A DNA stretch of 64,000 nt. It comes from Nageia nagi. Lineage: Eukaryota > Pinophyta. The notes below the pieces were generated by a model. It worked only from the letters and a program-made list of their open reading frames with translations. It was not told where the DNA came from and did not search any database. Made by a program: the position numbers and the translations under genes. This document shows positions 36,601 through 48,600 of the stretch, in pieces. Numbering within the stretch: the stretch's first letter is position 1; every line of letters starts with the position of its first letter. The stretch spans positions 190,774,001 through 190,838,000 of the forward strand of contig JBITNC010000001.1 in NCBI GenBank assembly GCA_050084985.1. The letters are read 5' to 3'.

Positions 36601-39600
36601 GTATTGGTACAATTCTTCATATCACATGTCCATAAAAATGTTGCCTTATATGGCATTGTATGGTTATGATGCTCCCAAATTTGTTGATTTGCTGTTAGGG
36701 GACAACAAAGTGTCAAAAGCTAAGGACTTTATGCAAGAGAATCAAGACATCATGGGAGATTTGAAGGAAAATATTTAGCAGGCTCAACATTGGCAAAATA
36801 AGTATGCTGTCTAGCATAGAGTTGAACGCAGTTTTGAAGTAGGAGACATGGTTTACCTATGGTTGCAACCCTATAAACAATCTACATTGAATAAAGGTGG
36901 AGTTGAGAAGTTGAAACCAAAATTTTATGGTCCGTTAAAAGGTTTTTAAAACTAGAGATGAAGTAACTTATGAGTTGGAGCTACCACCCAACAATAGAAT
37001 TCACAATGTGTTTCATGTTTGAAAAAAGCTCTTGGACAACATTTTGTACCTTCTCAAGAGTTACCTCCTCTTGATGATGAAGGTAAGTTGGTATTGATTC
37101 TTGAAGCACTCTTGGTAACTAAAGAGAAACATTGGGAAATAAGGTGAGCAATGAATATGTAGAATCCCAAATTATACTTAACATGGAAATTAGCCAAGCA
37201 AATATGGAATAAATATCAAACTATGCTCCTAGGCATGTTGCAAATTGATCTAGGGCATCAAACATATACCAAAGCATGCCATAAATGCAAACGACTCACT
37301 CCACAAGCACATTCACATTAAAATTGCCCAACGTCACATATAAGGTAGCATGAACATGTCAAACGCACATCAATATGAGACAAATGATGAAGATCCAATG
37401 TGCCATGATTGTATTAATGATAATTGCTGAGATTGATACAATACTAGGCCCAAGAGGACTCAATGTTGACCTCCAAGGAGCCAACTAGGGCACACTACTG
37501 TGCAGAGATGGATATTGCTGCTGAAACCATTGTAGAACAACCACACTCTACCAGATCTGTGGATGCCACATTGAAGGGTTACCTCATAGGCTAGCTCCCG
37601 GTGAAGAGATTGAATGTAGTTTTGGAATGCCACCTAATGGATTCAAAGGTGTAGACTGCTTGTGGACGCCTCAGGGTAAGGCAACCTTACAACACGAACA
37701 CTCACCTCAACTACTTGTCAGAAGTTGTTCCAAGCCTCTTAGACTCTCCTTGGTCTACATGCCCAAGGGTGCTTGACGTTGCCAAGTTTTGAATAGTAAA
37801 AGGGGGTTTCAATATCAAATTAAGTCTAAGTTGCAGGAAACTTGTAAAGCCTCATCTATAAAGGCTTATTTTGGATTTTGCATCACGTAATCATCTATGG
37901 GAGTTAATATAGACATCGTATTTCATTCCTTCTAAAATGTTATTTATGTGTATCATTCTTTTTTTTTTGCAAGTTAATGTGGTATTTAAAAAAAACTAGA
38001 TATATATATATATTTTTTTTTATTTTTTATTTTTATTTTTATATTACACATTTCCTCGACGTACCCATTTTAGAGGGGTCACGTTTCTAGGTGTTTCCAT
38101 TTCGGAAACTTGGAAACATTTTCGTGTTTCGTGCAACTTAGAATTAAGTCTATCTCTGTAATGAGGCTCCAACGCCTTATATAACATGTCACTGGATCTA
38201 AATCTCACCTAGGAATCATCCCCAACCTCCTCAATCTCAACGTTAGCCTTCTAGAAGCCCAAGATCTCGATTGTGGGTGCCTAGGGGTAATGCATGCCCA
38301 ACGTGGGTTCCTAGAGGCCATAAATGCCAACGTGGGATCCAAGGTGATGAATTCAAACTAATACAATAAAAATGAATTGTAGCTGGAACACAATTACAAT
38401 AGTAAAGAACTAAGTGGGAACAATTTAAATAATGTAGAAAACAATTACAATATGTATGAAGTTCAGTAATGAAGCTTCAGTGACACTTCAATGGTGAGAG
38501 TTGCAGAGAGATCAAAAACTACATTAACATACTACATACAATAACCAAGAGTAACTGAATTACTAACAATCTAACCTAGTAACAGATGCCAAGAAGTAAT
38601 ACACATGTCGTATGCTTCAGGGCGACCTGGAATACAAAGAAATAAATGCACAAGAACTCAAAGAAACGCCTCAGGATTGAGAGTTACAAGGCATTGCAAA
38701 TCTGGGTCTAACCGGTGGGGTGCAGACTGATTGGACAGGTCTAACCAGTTGGATGAGGATTAGTTGACATTTGGGGGTCGGTTGGCCGATTAGCTAGTCG
38801 ATTTGCAAGGTACAGTTGGTCAGTGAACTTTGTAGGCATGAGAATTACCTCGGGATATGTGCTAAGTTCTCTACACAAGGTGCGTGCCACACATGCCAAC
38901 GTGGGTCTAGGAGTCATGTGTGGGTGTTGGAGTGTCAACATGGGCCAACGTGGGGGTCTAGAAGCCTCCTCAAGGTTGTCGCAAGTGCTTAAGCCTATCG
39001 TTGGGTTCTAGGTGTGCATTATGCTATTTTGGATATTACATGAGGCTTGGGTTTCCCATAATTATTTTAGGATCTCCAAGTGCATTAATGACCAATAAAA
39101 TAACACATCCTAAGCTTGGGAAGAAAACTTCCCATATGGGGGTCATAAGGTGGGTCCAATAGACCATTATAGTTCTATCCCAAGTAACTAACAACAAATA
39201 GATAAATAAATAAAATATTTACAAAAGGGAATTTCTAAGATTCCAAATTTATTTATTTTTAATCAAAGGGGGTGTTACAGAATATTTGGAGAAGTGGAAG
39301 GATTTGCCAGTTGAAGATGCAACTTTGGAAGGACCTTAAATCCTTCAACATCCAGCTCTGAATTGCCTGTGGGTAAGCAATTTGGGAGGGGCGGATTTGT
39401 AATGTTCCCAATTTTAATGTCCCATTCATTTAATGAATTTTTATGTTGATTTGGTCAAGAAAGGGAGTGGGACGTTCCTCCTCTTAGTGTAATTAAGTAT
39501 GTTTTGTTTAGTTAGTTGTGTTTTGTTGTACAAATGTTTGCTAGAGTGTCTTGTAATAAAGATAAGTCATTATTTAATGACTTTGGCAGTTTTAATTGAA

Positions 39601-42600
39601 AGATAAGGCATTATTTAATGTTTTTGGCTTTTGTAATTGTTTTGGCATTGCATTTGAGATCCAAAAATAAAATTGTAACTCCCCAAGAGGAGCGTTGGGA
39701 TCCTAGGGTCAAAATAGGACTCCCAAAGTGGTTCGCCCATGGTAAAGCATGCCAATACAAATACTAAATGATTCCAACCTGATTTTTGAAATCCCTAGGC
39801 CAAATTCGCACTTCAAAGGGGCAACATTGGATCTCTAGGAGTTTAGGGTTTAGGTGGATCTATTAAGGAGAGGTGCATTCTATGTGAGAGGATCTTTTGA
39901 TCATATTACTTATCATATTTTTGGAGCAAACAACTAAAAAAGCTTGTAGCCATCCTTTTGTGGAAGAAATCCTACAAGAGTGAAACCCCAGAGGATGAAA
40001 ATCCTCTTGGCTTTGAGACTTCAGGACGAAGACCTTCAAGTTTTCGTTGGTGGATCCATCCAGGGTTCACATTTGAGCTTCATTTGTGGAAGAGTGAAGA
40101 TTTCTGGACAATTTTGTGCAGTAGATATGAGGAATAGGCATTCCAAGGTGGAGCGCTCATCAAGGATATCATTGAGGGCCTGAATTTGTGGATCAAATTT
40201 CAATATTTGGCTTCATAGAGCCCAACATCCTGCCATTGGAAGATATAAGATTGTTTTTGAGCATCACACATCCATGCTTGGCCTCCATACCTAAGCGCTT
40301 AATCCCTAAGGTTTTCTTGTGTTGTCTTTTGGTGATTTTTTGCAATAATCAAGTGCACAATTATGATTTGCATTGATTTTTGGTTTGTTGTAACTTGTAC
40401 TTATTTCTTGAATCTAAAATAATAAAGTTGATTTTCTATTTGGATTTGCAATTTCATTTGTTGAAAAATTCTAGGGTTTGTAAAAAGGATTTGTCATTGG
40501 AATGCTAAAGATGACATAAATCAGCAAATTGTGAGTATTCTTGCTGAACTTTCAGACATCATATCAAAAGTTTTGATGGTCTTGGCAAATACATCAGATC
40601 TTCTTTTATGGGTAACAAATGGAAAGCTTGATGATGGAATTTTTCTGACGTTGATTTTGGATGCTGGGATCACAATTGGTTTTAGTTTGGCTCAGTTAGG
40701 TGATGTTGAGGTTGTATTGGCATTTCTTGTGGGAAAACAATTTGGGAGGGGCAGACTTGTAATGACCCTTTCTAGACGTCCCCACTCATTTAATGCATTT
40801 AATTTTAGATCTAGTAAAAGTGGAGTGGGGAGTACCATTTGTGGGAATAATTAGGAGTGTGTTTTATAATTAAAATATTTGTCTTAAAATAATAATCAAA
40901 TGCCTCGTTTTTAGTGCCAATTTTGGGATCTCAATGAGCAATTAGAAGCCCCTAGAGGGGACACACAACTATATAAGATAAGAGCACCCCATTTGGAAGG
41001 CATTCTTGGACATTTCATAATATGATTTCTTGTAGTAAAGGGTTGGATCAACACTTTCCCATTCTTTTGCGGACGAAAACTTGTAGGAGCAACCATCATG
41101 GTTTATGCTACCAAAAGTAAACTTATAGAAAACCATTTACAACAAATTGAAGATTGCCTCCTCGACTTTTCATTTTTGTCGAACAAATTGGATCATTTGA
41201 TTATGATGTTGGTAGACATAACCTAATGAATGGATTGATTAGCAAATTGAGTCTCACAACATGGTCCTCGTGGATAAAATAGATGGAGAGACCAAAATGG
41301 CCTTGTAGTTTTTTTCGAGATTGCATTAGATGACGAAGCCCTTATACATGTTTTGGAGACCACTTTGAATGAGGAGGCCATTCTACCTGTTTTTGAGACT
41401 GCTTCGAATGAGGAGGCCCTTATACTAGTTCTTAATATTGCTACGAATGAGGAGACCACTTTACCTATTTAGGAGATTGCTATAGATGAGGAGAATCCAA
41501 GTTAGAAAAATTGGATTGGAGCCCTTGAAAATTGCCGAAAATCAGAATCAAGATCCGATTTTTTAGCAAACAAATTTTTTGGGATTTTTTCCGATTTGGA
41601 TTCTGACTTTTTTGTCCAGAAAATCACGATTTTTAGCAAAAAAGCGGTTGAGGATTTTTTGGGATTTGAATCAAGGACATCTCTAGCTCCACGTAACAAA
41701 AAAATTTTCAATTTTTTAAAGTGAATTGCCCAATTAGTAACGTCTTAAAAAATGCATATCTTATTTTTGGAAACCTTTAATGTTTTGAAAAATCATTTGA
41801 TTATGAGACCTTTAATGTTTTTTAGTGTTTTTTGGTCCTTGATACTTAGACACGATATGTAATACAAAACTCTACAATTTCTTTGATATGCAATGTTCGA
41901 TATTATACTTTGTTATTCTATAAGAATGTTGTCTATTTGATATGAAATGTTGAGATATAGCTAAAACTGATTTGTTTCAATGTCAAATAGGAGAAATTCT
42001 TTTATTTTTTCTCTATACTGATTTTTTGCTGATAGTTTCTGATTTTCCAAAAAATTCGAATCCTGTACCCAAACGATTCTGATTTTTTGAACTATGAGGA
42101 GAATGCAACTCTCCTATAAGTCTTTGAGTTACAAGTCAAATTTTTGAAAAGGCATTTTGGAAGAATGAGAGACTCTTGTGCTCTAGAGAATGATTGGCTA
42201 CTAAGGGTGTGTTCATCCCACTTATTGAGATACCTGTCAAGTAGAACCCTATGATGCCCTTTATGGTCATACTCTTGTGCTCTAGAGAATGATTGGCTAC
42301 TAAGGGTGTGTTCATCCCACTTATTGAGATACCTGTCAAGTAGAACCCTATGATGCCCTTTATGGTCATACACCACCTTTTTGGTTACTTCTTATATAAT
42401 TTCCCCTTTGCAAAGTTTGAGAATAAAGCTTGTCAAAGAAGGCAACAATGTTATGTACCATACCCTAGTAGTATTAGTTAGTTAGTAGCAATAATCCCAC
42501 ATGCATGGAATACCACTGGTGATCTATTGAGACACTCTATAAATTGTAATATTCTCCCAAATGAGAGGCATATGGGATTAATACAAAATTAGAATCTTTA

Positions 42601-45600
42601 CTCTAAAGGAGGTCATCTCTCCTCAAAGTGGCATAGGAAGTTGCCTTTCCTCAAAGTGTCAAAAGATCTAGGCATTTTAGTATTTGCTTTTAAGCAGGTT
42701 CACAATATCATATTACTTATCATGCTAGCATTGAATGAGTTTAAAGGGTTGGTGTTAGCAGTGGGAGCTTTAGTGTTGTGTTTGATGTTAGCAACAAGGC
42801 TTATTTGGTGATGTTTTGGAATATGTAATTCCAACCTTTGAGATGCTTATTCAAGTCTAATAGTTGAACTTATAAATGTGTTCATACTTCAATCACCATG
42901 GGTAGTTACAGCAGGTTGGGTGGATCATGTTATAGGCTTAGGTTTTGTCTTTTTGCAAAGATGAAGCAAGAATTTTCATTGAGACCAAAGCCCTAAATTT
43001 CTGTTGTACACAGGCACAAAGCAAAGGAAAAATTAAGTTCAATACTTTGAAACAACAGATAAAAAATTAAGTTCAATACTCTGAAACAACAGATAAATTG
43101 CTGAAGAGTGCAATATTTTGAGGCAATTCCTGAACCTTGATACACTAAGGTCTTTTTTCTGGCATGCAGAAATTGTGCAGAATGGAACTGACAGAAAAAT
43201 CATATACAAACAATGTTAAGAAACTGGATAAATTCTCTAAAGTAATTCTTATTGATTGTGCCCCTCACACTATAGTTAATTTGTGAAACTAACAATGTTC
43301 TCAAGTTGGGATATTTCTTCCATGATTTTTATGGAGTATAGACATCCTCAGACTGATTGGCAAATTCTAGTAGTTAGTAAATGTTTCAGAGGGCATTAGG
43401 AAAACTAACACATATCAGACGTGTGTTAAGAAGACACTTTATAGGTTTACTTGGTATTGAGCCTTCAAAATAAGAATTATTAAACACAGAGAAAAAATGT
43501 ATAATGTTCAAAATTATACGGATTGCAGTTAGTGGTATTAATGCATACAGTTTAAGAAAGCGATCAGAGTAACTTTATGTTGACAACTATATAAATAAAT
43601 GTTTTTGAGTATAAAACTGTTAATATCTAAATTATCTCTGAGATAATATACTCCCAAATTTGGATCACGATGAGTCAAAATGCATATGCCTTAAATCCTC
43701 CAAATTTGGACAAGTTCTGATGTATTCCTTTCAGTATTCTTAATGAATTTTTGGTGTATATTTAACTTTCCAAACAAAGGTCACTGTTTCATATGAAAAA
43801 TGTCTCTTTGGTTTGGAACTGAAGCGTCTTTTGGAAACCCAAAGTTGTTTGCGTTACATGTAATTTAGCAAATTCTTGGTTATACGAAAACTTTACCAAA
43901 AGAAACTTATGATGACAACAGATAATTATTCATTTTAATATTAATCTTCTTATGCTTTAAGGTCAAAGCATTTTATAAAGGTGCTTGCTAACCTAATACA
44001 GTACTTAGTAATAGGCCATATTATAAGGACATGTTCCAACCCACACCGCCTCAGATTTGACTTATATTTTATTGTATATCCTTTTTTTCACCTTGGATCT
44101 TTTACCTGTTTTCTTGTATGTATCCTGTAGACACAAAACTAGTGAACATTATATTAAAAGATGCATATTTATTATGTCTACTGAATGAAAATAGATTAAT
44201 AGCTATATGCAGTATAGGATCTAGAAATTAGGAGTATGCAATTTACAATAGGTGATACATAGAAAATTTACATGGAGGATTGGAGGCTTGCCAGCAGGCA
44301 GCTTGTGGTTTAGGAGGGTGAACCCTAGCTGCAGCTATATGACAAATTTGGATAATTTTGGAGATAGTTTTGGAAGATGATAATATTGAAAATAATTATG
44401 AGATGGTGATTCTGCTGAAAACGATGCTAAGACAGATATGCAGATATTCTGGAAAGACCTGTTTTAACCATAGTAGTAAATCTCGGACTCGGCTCGGACT
44501 CGCCGAGGCCCACTCGGACTCGAGACTCGGGACTCGGCAAAAAAATCGGCCAGACTCGGCAAAAACTCGGCAAAAGAAAAAATAAAAAAAATATGTATTT
44601 TTTCACTGAAAACATAAGTTTTTTCAATTGCATATTACTTATTATTGTTATTAGTGTCTTCTATCCTGGCTATCCTGGCTAAGTGATACTTGAGGCGGTT
44701 TATGCCTCCACTCATATCAAAATTACAAAAGAGGCATATCACACCTCCTTTGTGTTTTGATTTTCCAGGATTCACATATTTCCATGCAGCATCTTTCTTC
44801 CCTGGAGGTAATGTTGTGGGTATTGTTGGCTGCTCATGAGGTAGACTAGCCTCACTAGCCATGATCCTGCAGCTGCACAAGAAAAATAAAAAATAATAAG
44901 ATACAAAAATTAAATTTAAATAGAAAAAATAAAAATATAAGCACATGCCACAAGCTAAAAAAAATGGCTTAAATCACAAATAAAAAATGGTACTTAAAAT
45001 TTTTGGCACCCGTCCAAGTATTAAATTTAGTCCCTTTACGGGGTTCCAAGGGGCAGCGCCCCTGGCGTGCCACCCCCGTCACGAGACGGGGCTTCAAATT
45101 TTTTCGAAAGGGTACAAACGGGCGTTCGGGAAGAGATCTGGGCTAAAAATTACACTATTCCAATTCGTTTGTATCTTACCCCTAAACCCCCTATTTTTAC
45201 CTCGCGCAAATTAATTCCCTAAGTGTAATTTCCAAAGTTAAACTACTAATAATATTCGGCGAAAAAAAGAATATAGAAGGTAGAGAAATAAAATTACTTA
45301 CCTCAAAATTTAGCACGGATAAAATTCGGTTGGTCTAGTTGCAAAATGCTTCTCTCCCTCTCTTTCGCCCTTCTTCTAACAACTGCACCGCCAAAATGAC
45401 CAAAAAAGACTAGAAAAAGTAATAAAAGGCAGAAACTGGGCACTTTTTCTCAAACTGGGCACTTTTTCTCTTGCTAGTCGTGTCAGACGAGTTTTGGCGA
45501 GTCCGCGGCTAGAAACTCGCGAGTCTCGCCGGGACTCGGGACTCGCCAAGACTCGCCAAAACTCGCCGAGTCCGGCGAGTCCGAGCTGCCAAGACTCGGC

Positions 45601-48600
45601 CAGACAGACTCGGACTCGGGACTCGCGAGTTTTGGCGATTCCGGCGAGTTTTGCTACTATGGTTTTAACCACAGGGGCTGCCAAGGCTCGAGACTAGAGC
45701 ATTTGTGTTCTAGGGCTGCAATGCTAGATTGCTAATCATTTTGAGCTTGGGTGCTAGAATGTTGGGGGTTCTACTGCTAGATCCTGTTTCAATTTGCATT
45801 CTGAACTTTTGGCCCTTTTCATGTTTGTGATGATCTTACCATGATCTTTCAATGATGATGGAAGTTGATATTGTGCTATTGCTATTTCTTGCTTTTTGTT
45901 GATGATTTTTGATATAACAATCTCTAATGATTGAGTGTGCTTTTCCCTTGTCATATCATATTTCAAATGAGCATGTAAGAGAATTCACAAATTTTCATTT
46001 TGAGGTCACCTAGGTGGACCCTCTTAGAACAGTGTTGGCATGTAAACATACATTTACATTTGCTTGGTTGGATATTTATATACCACTCCACAGTATAGGA
46101 ACCTCTCAAACAGAGGCAGATTATTCAAATAAAGGAACAAATATTTCAGAGCCAAAGAAGGATTATACAGTTTTCAACTATATCTAGTCCAAACTCAAAG
46201 ATTTAGCTGTCCAATCACTCTCGAAATATAGAATGTGTGAGTACATGGTCTGAAGAAGAAGTGAAATGTTCTTATAGGAACAAATTTGTTCGAAAACAAA
46301 GACTTTTAACCAGACATATGTAGTGCCATGTTTTTGAAGTGTAGAGTTTACAGCTAGAATTTGGCATCACATATTCAAAATTTGTTCCAGACCAACAAAA
46401 CAGATTCTGTACAAAAAATATGCCTCTTTATAAATTAGGAGGAATGAAAGGAGGTATCCAATCTTAAAAGAGTGCCCACTTCTTAAAGCTTCGTAAGTAC
46501 CACATCTGTATGAGCCACAATTCTTTCAGTTGATTCCACTGCTATGGTGGTCGACAACACAATGTGGAAATATTAAAAATAACTTCAAGGATACAATCAA
46601 AATTCTAGAAGTTCAGGTCCTGTAGGGTATTTTGAGATAAAAAGGGTCATGTAAGGGCCATGTGTGTGCATAATATGCCGTACATTATGAACAGAAAAGC
46701 TTATTTGTGGTCTACAATGTCTAGTTGACAGTCATAGACCCATGCACAGATAGAAGGGGATTGAATGCTAGTTTGCATGTCATATAAAACGTTGTGGATA
46801 GGCTTTGGAATTCCTTTGGTTCTACGTTTGGTACTAGAAATGGGCTTTTCATGCTCCTTAGCAGTCGAATATTAGGTAACTGAATGCCTTAAGCTGTTAT
46901 TTCAAGTCTATGTTAATGTCATGTGTTTGCTATTTGAGCAGTCTAATAAATTCTAGTTTGCATGTAGATGATAGACAACAACGTAGAGGCTGCAATTTAT
47001 CTATTTTGATTCCTTTATGCCTATAAGTACACACTAATACAATATATCCACTTCAACAAAAGAAATAAGTAATTCTGTTCTGTCCAAAGTTGAAGCAACA
47101 TAATACATTTTAAACATATTTTCTTATCAGTGAGACAACTATATAAGGTTACCTCAAGACAATAAAGTCAGCAGCTGCTGTTTACGTTGATAACTAATTG
47201 TTAGTATATTTATAGATCGTACTGTTCATTCTATCATGAATATTCTTCTCTATACTGGCATCAAAATATCTAATTTTTCTTAGGAAAACTTTTTGTACAA
47301 ATTTGAAGTTGTTTGAATTTAGAATTGAAATTTCAAGTTTATATTATTGTTATTCATAGTCTTAAAGTCTTGCAAAATTGAATTTCATTAGTTGACTAGT
47401 AGATCTTATTTGTGCACTGATTGTTAAGAACTTTGATTGAAAGGCCACAGGTGGTGGAGCATATAAATTTACAGATATCTTTAAGGAAAGGCTTGGAGTA
47501 ACCCTGGATAAGGAAGATGAGATGGATTGTCTAGTCGCAGGAGCAAACTTCTTGTTGAAGGTGAGTCATATAACGTGATGCATTTGTTATTCCTTGCCTA
47601 ATTTGACATAGAGTTCAACTTCTATATTTCAAAACTTAATATTGACCTGATATAGAGAGAGTCTACGTCAGTTGGGAATTCTCTGGAAACATAAGCATGG
47701 GAAAGGAACACCTGTGTTTTTGCTAAAAGAGGCAGAGAGTCCAAGTCTTTTATATCAAAACAATTTTACTTTGACCAAGAAATATAGATTCTTTAAAAAA
47801 AAAAAATTTATGCTAACAAAATTAAAAGAATTCTACTCATTAGAAAAAGAATGTTCCACTAGTGCTTTTGCTATAAGAGGTAGGGAGTCAATCTTTTATA
47901 TCAAAACAATTTTACATTGTTGGAAAGGAATGTTTCCCAGGACACCGGTATCTTGTTTGCATTTACTACTTGAAATTGTAGTTTGCAGACTCAAGAAAAG
48001 ATTGTGAATAGTTGAAGATGCAGCCATGAGTCAATTCATTCCTCCACTCGGCTGACTGTCAAATACTTTGAATTTTGATGTCCATTCTATGTTTTATAAG
48101 TCTTTGGTGGAAATGATAAGTATGTTCATATTTGAGATGTACATGTCTTCAAGAAAGTTTAGATGGAAGATCCTATGGTAGGCTTCTGTTTTAAAACATG
48201 GAATTTATGTGAACTGATGTAAATGTTTCCAGTATATAAATATTTTTCTCAATCAATGTATCTATTTGCAGGTAGCTGGAAGAAAATATGCTCTTTGCTT
48301 TTTGTCGGTAAACCCTTTTTTTTTTTTAAATTTCAGAGAATGTTTCTTATAACTCCATTCAGCTACTTGAGCCTGCACGGATAGTGTAGTACAAGTAAAC
48401 CACAGGAAACTGGGAAGAAAATATGTTAATGGCATATACCAGAAAAAAATAAACATTATCAAAACATATACAAAAATGTTTATAAAAGGGAAAGTAAGAA
48501 GCAATATTTAGGTTATAAAAATAGGAAAATATGAAGTAATATTTGTTACCATTTTAAAAAATGACCATCTCCGGAATGCTGAGGGGATGCCCAAACGTCC

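Larger units (their letters stand above)
11462..47443 (+). other. PANK intron 3, 35,982 bp, filled with transposons
   Basis: GT at 11462 and AG at 47442-47443; both flanking exons are phase 0 and join IIK to ATGGGAYKF as expected for the family. The intron holds nested LTR retrotransposons, repeat arrays, two hAT elements and several tandem duplications, annotated separately. The ends, 11462-12150 and about 45670-47443, look like unique intron sequence. Confidence 0.88.

Noticed and set aside
37990-38045. AT microsatellite and T-rich run as a promoter or origin
   Set aside because: Simple low-complexity sequence inside the solo LTR; no further support.
42092-42376. Minus-strand frame with a perfectly repeated peptide
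   Set aside because: The repeat comes from the 99-bp DNA duplication, and the frame has no other support.
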